From contig OZ038383.1 of assembly GCA_964036045.1 (NCBI GenBank), positions 107,716,925-107,780,924 of the forward strand: DNA of 64,000 nucleotides. The letters run 5' to 3'. A program made the translations under genes and the position numbers. The notes below the pieces were generated by a model. The model saw only the letters and a program-made list of their open reading frames with translations, did not search any database and had not been told where the DNA came from. This stretch comes from Eutreptiella sp. 'Long Island Sound 2002' (Eukaryota; Euglenozoa; Euglenophyceae; Eutreptiales; Eutreptiaceae). Each line of letters starts with the position of its first letter. Positions within the stretch are counted from its first letter, which is position 1. Below are positions 49,731-63,003 of the stretch, piece after piece.

Positions 49731-51440
49731 GGGCGGGTTGCTCGTGTGGTGTGCCGTGCCGCGTGTACGGTGCCCTGGGCCTCCTGGCTCCTGTTTACCA
49801 GCGTGCATGCCCTGTGTGTGGTGTTGCGTGTGCGGTGTCCTGGGCCGCTTGGCCCCTGTTCACCGGTGTGCACGCTCTGTGCGTGGTGTTGTGTGTACGA
49901 TGTCCTGGGCCTCCTGGCTCCTGTTCACCGGTCTGCACGCTCTGTTCGTGGTGTTGCGTGTACGGTGTCCTGGGCCTCCTGGCTCCTGTTCACCGGTGTG
50001 CACGCTCTGTGTGTGGTGTTGCGTGTACTGCGTCCTGGGCCTCCTGGCTCCTGTTCACCGGTGTGCACGCTCTGTGTGTGGTGTTGGGTGTACGGTGTCC
50101 TGGGCCTCCTGGCTCCTGTTCACCGGTGTGCACGCTCTGTGTGTGGTGTTGCGTGTACGGCGTCCTGGGCCTCCTGGCTCCTGTTCACCGGTGTGCACGC
50201 TCTGTGTGTGGTGTTGCGTGTACGGTGTCCTGGGCCTCCTGGCTCCTGTTCACCGGTGTGCACGCTCTGTGTGTGGTGTTGCGTGTACGGCGCCCTGGGC
50301 CTCCTGGCTCCTTTTCACCGGTGTGCACGCTCTGTGTGTGGTGTTGCGTGTACGGTGTCCTGGGCCTCCTGGCTCCTGTTCACCGGTGTGCACGCTCTGT
50401 GTGTGGTGTTGCGTGTACGGCGTCCTGGGCCTCCTGGCTCCTGTTCACCGGTGTGCACGCTCTGTGTGTGGTGGTGCGTGTACGGTGTCCTGGGCCTCCC
50501 GGCTCCTGTTCACCGGTGTGCACGCTCTGTGTGTGGTGTTGTGTGTACGGTGTCCCGGGCCTCCTGGCTCCTGTTCACCCCTGTGCACGCTCTGTGCGTG
50601 GTGTTGCGTGTACGGTGTCCTGGGCCTCCTGGCTCCTGTTCACCGGTGCGCTCGCTCTGTGGGTGGTGTTGTGTGCGTGGTGTCCTTGGCCGCTTGGCTC
50701 CTGTTCACCTGTGTGCCTGCTCCGGTGTGCTGTGTCGTATTTACGGCGTCCTGGGCCCCTTGGCACCGGTTCACCGGTGTGCACGCTTTGTGTGCGGTGC
50801 TTTCTGTGCGGTGTCCTTGGCCTCTTCGCTCCTGTTCTCCAGTGCGCGTGCTCGTTGTGCTGTGTCATTTGTGCCCTGTTCTGGGCTTCTTGGCTCCTGT
50901 CCTCCGGCGTGCCCGCTCTGTGTGCGGTGTCGTGTGTGTGGTCTTCTGGGCCTTTTGGCCCTTTTGTGCTGGTGTGCTCGTGTGGTGTGTGTTGTGTTGT
51001 GTGTGTGGTGTCCCGGGACACTTGGTTCGTGTTCTCCGGTGTCGCGGTGTGTTGCGGTGTGTGTGGTGTCCGGTGTGCGGTGTTGCGTGTGCGGTGTCCT
51101 GGGCCTCCCGGCCCCTGTTCACCGGTGCGCACGCCCGGTGTGTGGTGTTGTGTCGGCGGTGTCCTGGGCTGCTTGGCTCCTGTTCACCGTTGTGCTTGTG
51201 CGGTGTGTTGTGTGGTGTGTGCGGTGTCCTGGGCCACTTGGCTCCTGTTCACCGGTGTGCCCGCGTGGCGTGTGTTGTGTCGCGTGTTCGGTGTCCTGGG
51301 CCCCGTGGCTCCCGTTCAACGGCGTGCTGTGTGCTTGTTTGGTGTGTTGTGTGTTCTGTGCGGTGTCCTCGGCCACGTGGCTCCTGTTCACCGGTGTGCG
51401 TGCTCGGTGTGTTGCGTGGTGTGTGCGGTGTGGGTGTGGG
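49731..51440. repeat. 65-bp tandem repeat, array 2
   Basis: About 26 units related to array 1 (CACCGGTGTGCACGCTCTGT ... CGGTGTCCTGGGCCTCCTGG). Units from 49861 to 50641 are almost identical and in exact 65-bp register; outer units are diverged, the pattern expected of unequal exchange. It gives three overlapping plus frames of 590-795 codons with a 65-residue period, which are artefacts of the repeat. Confidence 0.95.
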
Positions 51441-51568
51441 TGCGTGCTCGCGTGCGCCATACCGTTGCAGCGACGTTGCGGACTCTTTGTTTTTGTTTAC
51501 ACATGGATAGACACCCGGCCACCAAGGCGTCCGGCATCCTATGGTGTCTTACTTATTCTTCCCGTCCT

Positions 51569-52030
51569 GAACTCTTTGATTTTGGCGACGCCCAAGAGTA
51601 AGCGTGTTTTAATGCATGCATGGCGGTGTATGCTATTTACTCGTTGGTTTGTGGACTCTTTGTATTTTGCGACGCCCAAGAGTAGGTGTGTTTGCTTAAT
51701 GCATTCATGACATGCTACTTATTCTTTACGTCATGGACTCTTTGTTTTTTGCGACGCCCAAGAGTAAGCGTGTCTTAATGCTTGCATGGCGGCATATGCT
51801 ACTTAATCGTTGGTTTGCGGACTCTTTGTATTTTGCGACGTCCAAGAGTAGGCGTGTTTGTTTAATGCATTCATGACATGCTACTTATTGTTTATGTCTT
51901 GGACTCTTTGTTTTTTGCGACGCCCAAGAGTAAGCGTGTCTTAATGCATGTATGGCGGCGTATGCTACTCACTCTTTTGTATCTGGACCCTTTTTTTTTG
52001 CGACGTTCAAGAGTAAGCGTGTCTTAATGG
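51569..52030. repeat. 81-84-bp tandem repeat with alternating subtypes
   Basis: Six units share GGACTCTTTG and GCGACGCCCAAGAGTA (51588, 51669, 51751, 51835, 51917, 52000). Two subtypes alternate: one with GCATGGCGGCGTATGCTACT, the other with GCATTCATGACATGCTACTT. This makes a dimeric higher-order repeat. Confidence 0.9.
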
Positions 52031-52430
52031 GCACAAAGGTGGGTGCAGAGGTACATGGAGAAGGACAAAGGAAGAGAAAGGGTGCGAGACGGAGGGCGTG
52101 GCGTGTTAGAAAACTATTTTTTGTTTTTTACGCGCTGCTCGCGACGCGATTTTCTTTACCTATACGGCGTGTTAGAGGGCGAGAGGCACGGTGTTGTACT
52201 CCTACGCTCGGTACGGTGCTTACGGCGTTAACTATTCACCTATTCAAGCCCGAAAAATTTTCGGTCGAGTTTGAACGCGTTTTGCAGTGCGCTTTTTCGC
52301 CTAGTCGTTTTTAATGCTAACTACCTTTATTTTCAGCTATTTAGAAAGTTTTTTCGTCGTGTTTCACTTATCTTTTTATTTTATTCTGGCGCTGGCGATC
52401 AGCGCACGCGAGGACAGGAAAGAAGGAGAA
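52031..52430. other. No supported gene
   Basis: Short frames only, ending where the second 2.7-kb repeat starts. Confidence 0.5.
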
Positions 52431-55156
52431 GGACACCGGCATTGCACTGGCACCGAGCTAATGCCTTTGAGGAAGTGTTCTTCAATACATTCATTTGATT
52501 CATTACTTGCAAGATTGGTGGTATGTTTGTGGGGTTTGTGTGAGGACAGTCACATGCGTCTCTTCCTTTGTGCCGCGGATTAACACCCCGTTCATGGAGT
52601 ATATGTGCAGGCACAAGACAAAGATTCAGGTCTCTGAGTTGGAGGCTCTAACCAGGGCCATTGAAGCCAGGGGCGACTGATGCCCGCCCTGAGCTCTCCC
52701 CTGGGTGGGGCGATGCAGCACAACTCTATCAGGTTGTCAGTACGTCCCTTGCTTGCTTGCTCTCTCCCAGCTCTGGTGCAATGCCGTTCGGGTGGAGTGG
52801 TTGAAATGCTGCGCAAGTTGTGCAGCCCCCTAATCGGTTGGTTTGACACGGCCGTTGTGTGTCCCTCAGATCTCTGCGTGATACCGACCTCCCGAGGTCG
52901 AGTTCGGCGGACCCGGTTCTGCTCCCTCTGTCTCTCTCATGGTTGTGTCGTAGAGGTTGAACCCTGCCCTGCTGAATCCATGAGAAACTAGGTGGGACCG
53001 CCCTCCATGCGGAGACCAGAGACCCGAGCAGTTGGCCATACCCCAGCAAGCTAAATCCGGTGGGAACCAAGCGGATGGGTGCCCCACCTCCATCGTCCCG
53101 ACTTTCACCAGTGGTATGTCACTCCCCCTCCTGATGCAGCCGCGGGAAACCCGGTGGGGCGACTGATCCCTTCATTTTTCTGAGCTCTGGGGGCTTTGAA
53201 GCCCATACGACGTTGCGCAACGGGGGTCGCCGCCATGGACACTGCGAATGTGTGTGTGATCTCATCCCATGGCATACTTGGGGATCCAGATTGTGGGTGA
53301 GTGTGTGTGAGTTGCTGACCTGCGGGCACCTTTCTCCCCCACTCCCCCTGATGACGCCTTATCCTGACCGGGGCATGGTTTCGTGCCCCTTATCGAGGGT
53401 GTTTACATGCCTTTTGACCTGAGCTATGTCAGTGCCCTGCCCACCAGGATGCGTGTCATCCCCTGCTATTTTTGCTTTCAATCACTGTTTTGGCCTGTTT
53501 TTCCTGTACATCATGCCTTGACGATCCCGGAAGTTGTGCATCACTGCGAGGATCGCCATGTACATGCCTACACAGTCCCACTGGACCTATCAAAGCCACA
53601 GATTGTCCCCGTACGGGACTCGAATCCACATACGGAGGCGACCGCGATCGCCGTGTACATTCCATTACATATGTTCCAATTGGACCAGTACCTAAGTACA
53701 GATTGTGTCTGTGATACCGTGTCCCGGTGATTGTGCCTGTGGCTGAGATCCTGAAGGCGCCAGGCTGAAAGCCGAGTTGATTGAAGTGAACTACCAGCGG
53801 TCTGCAACTGTCAGTCTGTCATATGCTTGTGCTTGGGTGCACATTAAAAACCCTTTTTCCTTGTCTTGCACTTGAAAGTCAAATTGTTTCCAATGTTCTC
53901 CATTACAATCGATCTTCGTGGCAAGTACAGGACACAGACAACAGCAAGAAGACGAAGATCTTGACGAATATTAAGCTGGACCAACTGGCTGGTCCAGTAA
54001 TACGGGTTCGCATGCCTAAATAACAAGAAAATTCATGTAACATTAGAATCTGATTCAAAAGGCAACAAAACCTATATTTTAACAACTTTCTGAGTGGTCT
54101 ATCGTGTCAGCGGCCTTGTAAATATTGCACAAAATGCCGTCGGCGACAGCAGGCTCCCACAATCGTGACAGGCCTTCTGAAACTTCTAAATAGCTTCAAA
54201 ATTGCTTCTACGACATTAGAACCTTCTAACATAGCATAAAACATGATTAAATGACATTGTAAGCATATGAATGTGATTATTCATGTATGGCTACTAATGT
54301 ATCCTAGATTTCTGCTCTCTGTAGTGTACCTAAGAGCAGTAGACTCTAGCAGTAAGCTATAGGGTTCAAATCTGAGCCAAATATGTGCAAATATCCTAGT
54401 ATCTTAGGATCTTGAAGCTCTGAGAGGTCTTATAGAGATCCCCGAGAAAGCTTTTGAGAGGGGCAAATGCCCCAACTGATTATTATTATTCAGACACAAA
54501 TTGAGGGTAAATGAAATGTATCTGAATGCAGACCTATAAATTACAGTGAGCTATACGGAAAATCAATAACAATTGAGAATGAAATACAACATGTGGGGTT
54601 AACCCGGAAATTCAAGCTCTGCCCCAGCTGTCTATTGACCTGACTTGATTGCATCATCCATAGAGAGGATATACCGCTTTACTCAATGGGCGCTTGGCAC
54701 CAACCCCGAATGCTCCGAATTGATGCATTCTGGTACCTGCAATGGCTTTCTTGGCCTGCATTACATTGACAGAGAAAGCGAGGCAGCATCAGTAATGAGT
54801 AACTGCCGATTAGTTTAGCGGGACGGATTTGGAAAGGGTGGGGGGTGGCAGTCACGATGAGACAAAACAGAAAAGCTCATCTAACCCGGATCTGCTCTTT
54901 CTTATCCTTGGGTCAAGGTCGTTCAAGGATTAATCCGTATGGGGGTATGGGGATTTATACTGATACTTCAACCAAGAAGGCGTTGAAAGATATAGTTCTT
55001 CATTTCTGACCTTTTACTCATACCTTCTAGCAATCACTAAACAAAGCTGAAACATCAGTTACCTATCATGCTTAGAAATCATGTACAAAAGAATCAATGT
55101 TCCGTCGCGGTAACATGTAGCAATATGCCCCAGGAGGGCAGCATACTGCATTATGC
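52431..55156 (+). repeat. 2.7-kb direct repeat, copy 2
   Basis: A 5'-truncated second copy of the transposon's 3' region. It starts nine codons before the transposase stop and ends at CTGCATTATGCA. Differences from copy 1 are scattered substitutions. Confidence 0.88.
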
Positions 55157-58100
55157 ACCATGGCATACCTGGACGTAGGACACAGTAATCTAATGAGATA
55201 TGAAGCTAGCGGGAACACTGATTGGTGTAGAAATGTCCTAAATGACTTGGATCACCAAAGTAAATAATTTGCACGAAAGGGTGAAAAAGTAGAAGTGTGT
55301 GCATCATGTAAATTCAGAGAAACAAGATCTATGGGTTGTAGTAAGTTCTAAAGATGACAAAAATCAATGAGTTGCATGTGAATGTAGGGGATGGGCTTAC
55401 GGGTAGGGGTGGCTTGGTCCCCTGGGGTCGTTCTGAAACGAAGTAGGTAAGTAGTCAAGGCGTGGGAAAGGTCGGCTCTTTCCTGGATCCAGCGTTTAGC
55501 TCTAAGGCGAGCCAACGGACACCCTACCGAACTGGAGGGTCGCCACTGCCCCTTTAAGCGAGATCGGAGGGTCGCCACTGCCTCATATAAGCAATCGATG
55601 AATGGTCTGTTGTCTTAGACAAGTAGAAGTAGTAAATCTCCGAAAAATGCTCTCGTAGTCAAAGCGTGTTCTGTACCTTACCAGAAGACCAATCAATGGC
55701 GAGCCCCTTGCCCAACAGATGGTGATACAAACCCATCTGTTGGGGGGGCCTGTCTTCCTACATGAAGAGTGCAGTCCGCTCAACTGATTCCCAGGATTCA
55801 GGCTATCCTCTTGGAGCTGAACTTCGTCATCTATCTCTACCGCAAGAGAAGGGGTCTATCCAACTGCATGGAAAGTAGCTATCTACCCGCGCGAGGGTAG
55901 AATCCCATACACTGTAGGCATTTACCACCTTTTGATAATCCCTTTCAATGAGCCTACGGTAGTGCACCGCTTGGTCTCGGTGGCTACCGGCGTAGAACCT
56001 TTCACTAACGCACCGCGGAATGCATTAGCCAAGTCACAGGCTCAGTGACCAAACGTAAACCTGTTCACTTGTGTTACACAACAAAGGTGTGGCGGGGTGA
56101 GACAAATGTCAGCTCCTGTAAGCGGGCCGACACTGACTATCTACACGACGGAAGTGACCTACATGTTAGCTCGTAGGAAAAAATTCGATGGAAGAGGTAC
56201 TACACCAGTTCCTCAGGGTGTGATGTCCAAACAAAACATGGAACAATCAAATGACTCGGGTATGTGTTTGTGTATGAGTTGTATGTGTGGTGCGATGAGG
56301 GAGGGAATGTGTGAAAAATCCAATCAGTTCTGTCGTGCATCGGATGGTCTTGTTGGGGAGATAAAGAATGTGATAGAGAATGTGATGCTCTAGACTACGG
56401 GCACTCAATTGAGCACTCACAAACCTGGTAATTCAGGCCTTATGGGGCGATCTAGCGAACGTTAACGAAGCGGAACGTACCCGCAGTGGTTCGGTAGCAA
56501 ATTTGAGGATAAACTAGCTCTTTAGATCAAATGACCTAGGTCAATGATCGCGAGGGTTGGAAAAAGACATTCATTCCTCACAGCTTGCAATTAATCAACA
56601 AAAGTTAAGTGGATACGAATTGATTGTTCGTTGCTACGATCCAAAACTCGGGGTCTATTGAGCAAAGGTGCTAATAGAACTACATGGGGCAGATCAAGTA
56701 CGGACCATATTGCATGCTGAGCGTTATGGGCAAGCCCTTGCAATAAGGAAGTAATGCAATAAGTATGAAATGTAAGATTTGCAAAGTGAAATGCAAAGAA
56801 TGACTGACCTCACCGAGCGAAATGAATGAAATGCAATCCGAATGGAGAGTAGGATACGTCACTAGTCAAACGCTTGCCTTGACGGCCATGCAGTGAAGGA
56901 TGAGGTGCCTGGTACAGTGAAATGAGGAAAAATCACTTCCTAGCTCAAATGCAATTGTGCTCAAATTGAACAATGGATGATGTAAAACACACAGCTCGCC
57001 AAAGAAATACCAAAGCTGAGGCTCATAGGCAACCGTAGGCCGTACAAGCTCAGCACATCCCAATGCGACACAGGGCAACCGTTGGCCGTGTATCTACGTG
57101 GGCAACCAATGCAACACAGGGCAACCGTGGGCCGTGTGTATGCGTAGGCCGGCAGTGGGTTGGTTAGGGCAGCCGTAGGCCGTAACCACTGCCCAGCACT
57201 CACTTCAGGTCAAAGGTAAAGAGATGAGAATCAGTCAAATGGTATCGCACACTAACATTCCGGCCTGCACCTACTGGAACGGTTACCTGTATTACAGTAT
57301 CAGCGCCTTGCGGCACTTCTCCTCACCACCCTGCCCTACAGGGGGAGGACCAGAGACATTGAGTTGAGTTAACACTCAACTGTTAGCATTAGGATTATAA
57401 TACCTTAAAAGTCAATGCATCTCCTACACTAGCTAGTTGGCTAGCTAGCTAGCTACAGTAAGTAAGTAAGAGTAAGTAAGTGTTGCAAGCTTCTTCCGCG
57501 GCCAATACCATCACCAACCTGTCTCATTGAAGAATGGTCGCAAGGACCCAGAGAGAAGGTCAATGCAAATGGTTCGGTCGAGTGCGGTCTTAAATGTTTC
57601 ACTTGGGTGCTTCGGCATTGAGTCTTCTTTTTGTCTCCAGTCACACCCGTCAGTCGCCTCCCTAGACGCCGGTGCCCAACCAGGCCAACGCCTTCTTTGC
57701 CCCCATGGCAACGGACCTGGACAAAACCGGAATCACTCAGCCTGGGGAGTCGAAGGGAAAGGCTTAGACGGTGAATGTGGCGGATGCAAACGGTCTGTTA
57801 ATGGTTGTGGCAAAATTTGTTTTGTGGCCCAAAAAAGACAACAAAAATGTTTCACTATTCATTGTGTGTCTAAGTAATTCCAAAGTATCTACCTTTCTAC
57901 CTACGCTAAGCCTAGTCAGAATGAATCACAACTGATGCAAACAATCACAAGCTGCAACATCATACAATGATTCAAGATTAGAACACCAAAGATTTGCCAA
58001 TGGCTTACCAAAACATTGATGCAAAAACCTGTTTTTCTTCCCAAATGCCCAACGTCTGCACCATCTCCTGTACTATGTTGCTGAGATGTCAGAGAAGGAT

Positions 58101-59876
58101 CATATGCACTGTGTAGGGCATGGCCTCAGGTTCTCGAAACATATTTGATGTTGCCCCAACGCGCCATAGGTCCAGAGAAATAGAAGTTGGAGGGAGACAC
58201 ATCAATGGCACTTGTAACACATGCTGAAAAACCAACAAAAAAGCATCAGGAAAACGAATGTTTTCACTGTCATGCGCTTCCCAACAAAATCTAATAATCA
58301 TATATCTGCAAGCTAGACACAATGTTCTTTCCGAAACAGCTCTGATGACGTTTCAACTAACCATAGGCTCTGAGAAAGGTCTTTTTCTTGTAGCATCATG
58401 ACCAAAAGGTGTGAAAACATGCTTTCATGTGCCAAGTTGACCACCATGGGAAACATCCATTCCTCTTCACAGAAATTCAAAGTAAACATTCATCCTCAAC
58501 TATAAACTCCAGTGTTTATAAAACCCCTTGCTTCAAGTTTGAACTCACCATGGTCCCAAAGAAATGAACAAAACTCCAAAATCATCTTTCATGATTTTTC
58601 ACCAAGTGGTTTCTGTTGTAACCTGTGCCATTTTTACCATAGCCATTCTTATTTTCTGAAAGTAAAAACAACTCAGGGTTAGAAAGCACATACTTCAGTG
58701 TTGTCTGGACAAATAATATCAACACTCAAACCTTTTCTCTGCAGGAGATATGAAAGAAGCACAAGAGGCACTTTTAAGGGGTTTTTCAAGTGTGGTTCAT
58801 GAATGAAGTTGTTGGGGATCGAAGGAGTGTTAGCAAAATTGACTCTAAGAAGGTGAAGGATAAGATAAATGCGTCTTACTGTCTACTTTTTATATATGCT
58901 TGGTTTGATAATTTTCAGCGCAGTGGCGCGAAGATATGCGTAAAACACCAAATGTCATTTTTGGGTGTTTTAGAGGGTTGGGCAGAAAGTGATTCTCCGG
59001 TCATCTTGAAACAACCACAGAAAATAGCCCTTGATGAGTTTAAACAAAGTGAAAATTGCCTTGGAAAGCTAGCACTCTGTGCTTTACGATAGCGCTTTAA
59101 TTGACGCAATTCAACAGAATGGCGCCAAATTACGCGCGAAATGGGGTAGGACATTTCCCACATTTTTGGCCTTGTGGAACATCAAAAGTTAGTGAAAAAC
59201 TCGAATGAAATCATATCTTTGAAGGGGAAGGGAGGGTGGAAAATCAACAATCAAGCTGCTGGCGACACACCCGCAGCTAGAAAAGCGCGTCAAAGCGTGT
59301 GACTCCACTACGCAGGACAACCACGGGCCGTGTGCAATGAAACAAGGAAACGCAACAAAACAAACATCACAGATATGCTATGTTACACTTCAAAATTCCA
59401 AAGAACAAGGCTGCAGCAGACTGCAGTGCCTTGAAGCGTGTTGTCCAAGTCCTCCAGCGCTTGTTCACGTCGCCTAGCAGCGCGTAGGTCCAAGATCTCC
59501 ACGACTTTTGACTTGTTTTGACCACTTGTCAAGGTATTATGAAGTAACTCAAAGTAGTCCTTCATGAAACTTAAATATCTTCAAGAAAATCACCCTTTCC
59601 AACTTACAAGAGGCTCCAGAAAGTTCAAACCGTCAACCTTCGATGTTCTTGTCGTCGTCGTCGTCGCTGCGGCGCGTTCTGAACTGCGTTCCCCCAGTTT
59701 TCAAAGTAATTTCAAGGGTTTTTGGAGGTATTAGGAATGATACCTTCAATTCTTCAAAGTTTCTCCAACTGTTCATTAAATTTAAGCAAGGAACTCACCA
59801 TTAAGGAACGGCGTACGCTGGCCCAGCCTCTGCGCGTCGTCCTCAGCGTCGTCGTTGTGCTCGAACTCAGATTACT
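55157..59876. other. Gene-poor region
   Basis: I see no convincing gene in these 4.7 kb. Minor structure: GGAGGGTCGCCACTGCC twice (about 55526 and 55566); three CAACCGTNGGCCGT repeats (57000-57185); a CTAG/AGTA microsatellite (57421-57481). A 100-codon frame at 58790-59092 has no recognised motif. Confidence 0.5.
57421..57481. repeat. Microsatellite (GCTA)n and (AGTA)n
   Basis: GCTAGCTAGCTAGCTA is followed by AGTAAGTAAGTAAG. No coding signal. Confidence 0.9.
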
Positions 59877-60001
59877 GGACTGTCATATGCTTGTGCTTGG
59901 GTGCATATTAAAAACCCTTTTCCCTTGTCTTGCACTTCAAAATCAAATTGTTTCCAATGTTCTTCATTACAATTGATCTTATTGGCAAGTACAGGACACT
60001 G
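59877..60001 (+). repeat. Fragment of the 2.7-kb repeat
   Basis: Matches about 43890-44010 (CATATGCTTGTGCTTGGGTG ... CAAATTGTTTCCAATGTTCT) with several substitutions. It is a third, short copy in the same orientation. Confidence 0.85.
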
Positions 60002-63000
60002 TAGGTGCAAGGCACAGGCGATGCAGAAGACAAGGTTTGAGGTTTGAGGTTGGATTTTGCGGGTACTAGACGCCTTTTGGCCCCAGGGGGCCACCTGGTC
60101 GGGCCAGGTGATCTCCTCCCCACCGGCACCTAGTGGGGGGCCCTTCATGACACACCTCCTGCCTGGTGGCGGAGGCCCCAAGGTTCACGGGGCTCGGAGC
60201 CCTGTCCCTCCCCGGCTTCCCCATTTCGCCACTCCTCGGTCAGTGCTTCACTTAGCAGCCGTAGCTGCAGGCGCTTACCCACCGCGTCGCCCCCCTGATG
60301 CGTGGTCGCCCGGGGCGCCGGCGCCGCCGGGCCCGTGCTACTGGCTTGTTGCCAGTGGGACCCCCGCGGGCTGGCGCGGAGGCTGCCTAGCCTTGGGGCA
60401 GGTGCGTGGCGCGGCGCGCCAGTACTGCCTTGGCGGGTGCAGTGCCCTGGTCGTGTGTGCGCGGCGCTGGCGGCCGGTTGGGGGGGCTAGGGCCGGTGCA
60501 TGGTGTCGTGTCCTCCCCGGTTCCCCCTTCCCTCCCCGCGTTTCCCACGCTGTGTGTGCTGGGCCGTCCCGTCTGGGTGTCCCTTATCCTCGCTCGCTGG
60601 TACGCCATTCCATGCGGTCTGTGCGTTCCGCTGGCTCGGTCCGGTTGCCTTTCTGGTTTTCCCCGCGTGTCCTTGGTGTGTGTGTGCGCTTGCGCTCCCG
60701 CGGCGTCCGCGCCCCCCCCCCCTCCCCTGGTTGGTGTGGCGCGCGCACCTCGCGCGGTCCCGGTGCTGGGCGCTGGTAGGGCCGTTCCACACGGTCCGTG
60801 CCCCTCCGCGCGTCCTGCCTCGGTCCTGTGCTCCGTTTGGTTTGCTGGGGGGGGGGGCGGCCCGGTCCCCTTTCTCCCCTACCTGGCTTGGGGCTGTGCC
60901 CTCCCCGTGGGGTGGGTCTGCGCGCCTGGGGCGTTCTAGCACCGGGGGGGCGGGGTGGGGGGGGGGTCGGCCTGTGCGCCGTTCTTTCCGACGGTGCGGC
61001 CGGGGAGGCCAGTGGGGCTGGGGGGCGCCTTGCCTCGGTCCCTCGCTCTGCCTTCCCTAGGCAGGCAACAAAGCGGGTGTGCTTGGGGTCGCTCTGGCCA
61101 TGGGGGGCGTGGCCCCCATACCGCTCCGGTTCGTGCTCGCTTGCTGTCCCCGGGCGCGGTCCGTGTGGCGCCCTTGTGTGTTGGCGCGGGTTCGCCTGTC
61201 CATCGCGGTTCCTGCGGGAGCAGGCGGCTGGGGCGTGGAGGCGGGCCCTGCTCCGGCCTCCCTCCCGGGCGCCGCGCCCCTGCTGTGGGGAGGGGGAACC
61301 GTCCCCTCTGCCTCGGGGGGGGGGTGGGGGGCCGGCGCCCCCGCGGCCCGCGGGCCGCCAGGGGGAATGGGGGGACAGGGGGGGGGGGGTGCGCCGTAGC
61401 TCCCAGCTTCCCCCCTCTTGGGGGGGGCGGCCTGTGGCCCTCTGCCCCGTTTCCATTTCATCGCCGGCACATCCCCCCCAGGTGTACGCGTTGGGTCGGG
61501 GTCGTGGGGCAGCCCTGGGCGCCAGGTGCGGCCTGCAGCCAGTGGGCCAGCCTGGCGGGGGGGGGGGGGCGGCCTGTGAGCCGCCCCACTGGAGGGGTGG
61601 CCGTGGGGCCGGGGGGCCGGGGGGTTGCTCTGCCCCGGTCCGTCCCTCTGCCTTCCCTGGGCGGGCAACAATGCGGGCGTCATTGGCGACGCCCAGGTCA
61701 TGGGGGGCGCGGCCCGCATACTGCTCCGGTTCGTTGTCGCGTGCCACTCCCGGGCGTGGTCCGTGCGTCTTTCTTGTGCGCTGGTGCGGGTTCGCCCGCC
61801 TGTCGCGACCCCCGCGGGACCAGGCGGTGGGGGGCGTGGGGGCGCGGGGCGTGCGGGCTCAGCTGCCTCCCCCCCCCGGGCGCCGCGGTCCCTGCGGGGG
61901 AAGGGGGGACGTTCCCTCGGCGTCGGGGGGGGTGGAGGGCTGGCGCCCCCGTGGCCCGCAGGCCAGGGGGGGGAGTGGGGGGGAGAGGGGAGGGGGGGCC
62001 GCGCCGCGGTTCCCTACCCCCCAGCCCTGGGGGGGTGGCCCGAGGCCCCCGTCCCCCTTTCTCCCCGGCGCACCCCCCCTGGGTATACACGTTCAGCCGG
62101 GGTTGCCGGGCAGCCCTGGGCGCCGGGCGCGGCCTGGTCGGCCGCCGGTGGGTCAGCCTGGCGGGGGGGGGGGTGGTCTCTTTGCCGCGGTCTGTTCCCC
62201 CGCCTTCCCCGGGCGGGCACCAAGGCGGGCTGCTTCGTCTGCGCCCCGCCCTCCATGTCGCAATCCTGGGTGCCGCCGTTCCGTTGCGGCCCACGGTGCC
62301 GGCGCAGAGCAGCCGGTCGGCAGCGGGCACTGCGGGAGTGAGTGGGCCGCCGACTGGTGGCGCTTGTCGCGTGGCTGCGCTCGCCGCGGTTGTGGCGTCC
62401 CCCGCCTGGGTGCCGCGGCCCTCTTGGGGGGGGTGCGGGGCTGCCGCCTCTCCGTCGGCCCCCGACCGCCCACGAGCCGGGGGGGGGGGGAGAGGGGGGG
62501 GGAGGGGTGGGGGGGAGGAGAGGTTCCTCGCAATCCCCCCCTGGTCCCGTGGCACCGCCCCCTGATGGCCGCGGGGTGGCGGCATGGTGGTTCCGGTCCC
62601 TGGGGGGGCAGTCGCCGACGGGGGGGGCGCACTCTTCCCCCGCCCCCCTCCACCCTTTGGGTGCCAGACCCTGGTGCAGGCCCTCGCTCGGGCCCCCTGC
62701 TCTCCTCGCTGTTGCCGTGCGGTGCCGGCTGGCTGGGGAGGGGGCCGGAGAGCCGGCGAGTGCTGGGGGCGGCGGTTCGGGTCAGCGGTCAGCGATTAGC
62801 GGGCTGCGGGGCAGTGGGCCTTCCCTTGCGCTCGTTGCCCCCGCCCTCTCTCCCACTGGAGGTGGCGCGCGCCCCTCTGCCGCGCCGCAAGGTGGGGGGG
62901 TGTGTGGGTCGGGGGGCCCGGCTCTGCATGGGGGGAGAGTCCCGCGGCACTGTCCCCTCCCCACCCCCTCGTGCTCATCGCCTGGGCCGGCAGGGCACGT

Positions 63001-63003
63001 CCG
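60002..63003. repeat. GC-rich degenerate long-period repeat
   Basis: Extremely G/C-rich with frequent G and C runs. Two units of about 600 bp are clear (about 61020-61600 and 61600-62200). They share CTCTGCCTTCCC, CATGGGGGGCG, CCGGGCGCCGCG and GCAGCCCTGGGCGCC at equal spacing. A third unit begins near 62200 and decays, and the left part is more diverged. Long open frames here reflect lack of A/T, not genes. Confidence 0.7.

Noticed and set aside
49256-51710. Three overlapping plus-strand ORFs of 590-795 codons
   Set aside because: They are the three reading phases of a 65-bp tandem repeat without stops. The translated sequence has a 65-residue period and no domain.
42506-55156. The 2.7-kb direct repeats as LTRs of a giant element
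   Set aside because: No target duplication at the outer edges, no primer-binding site after copy 1, and the repeat begins inside the transposase's last codons. Better explained as duplicated transposon 3' ends.
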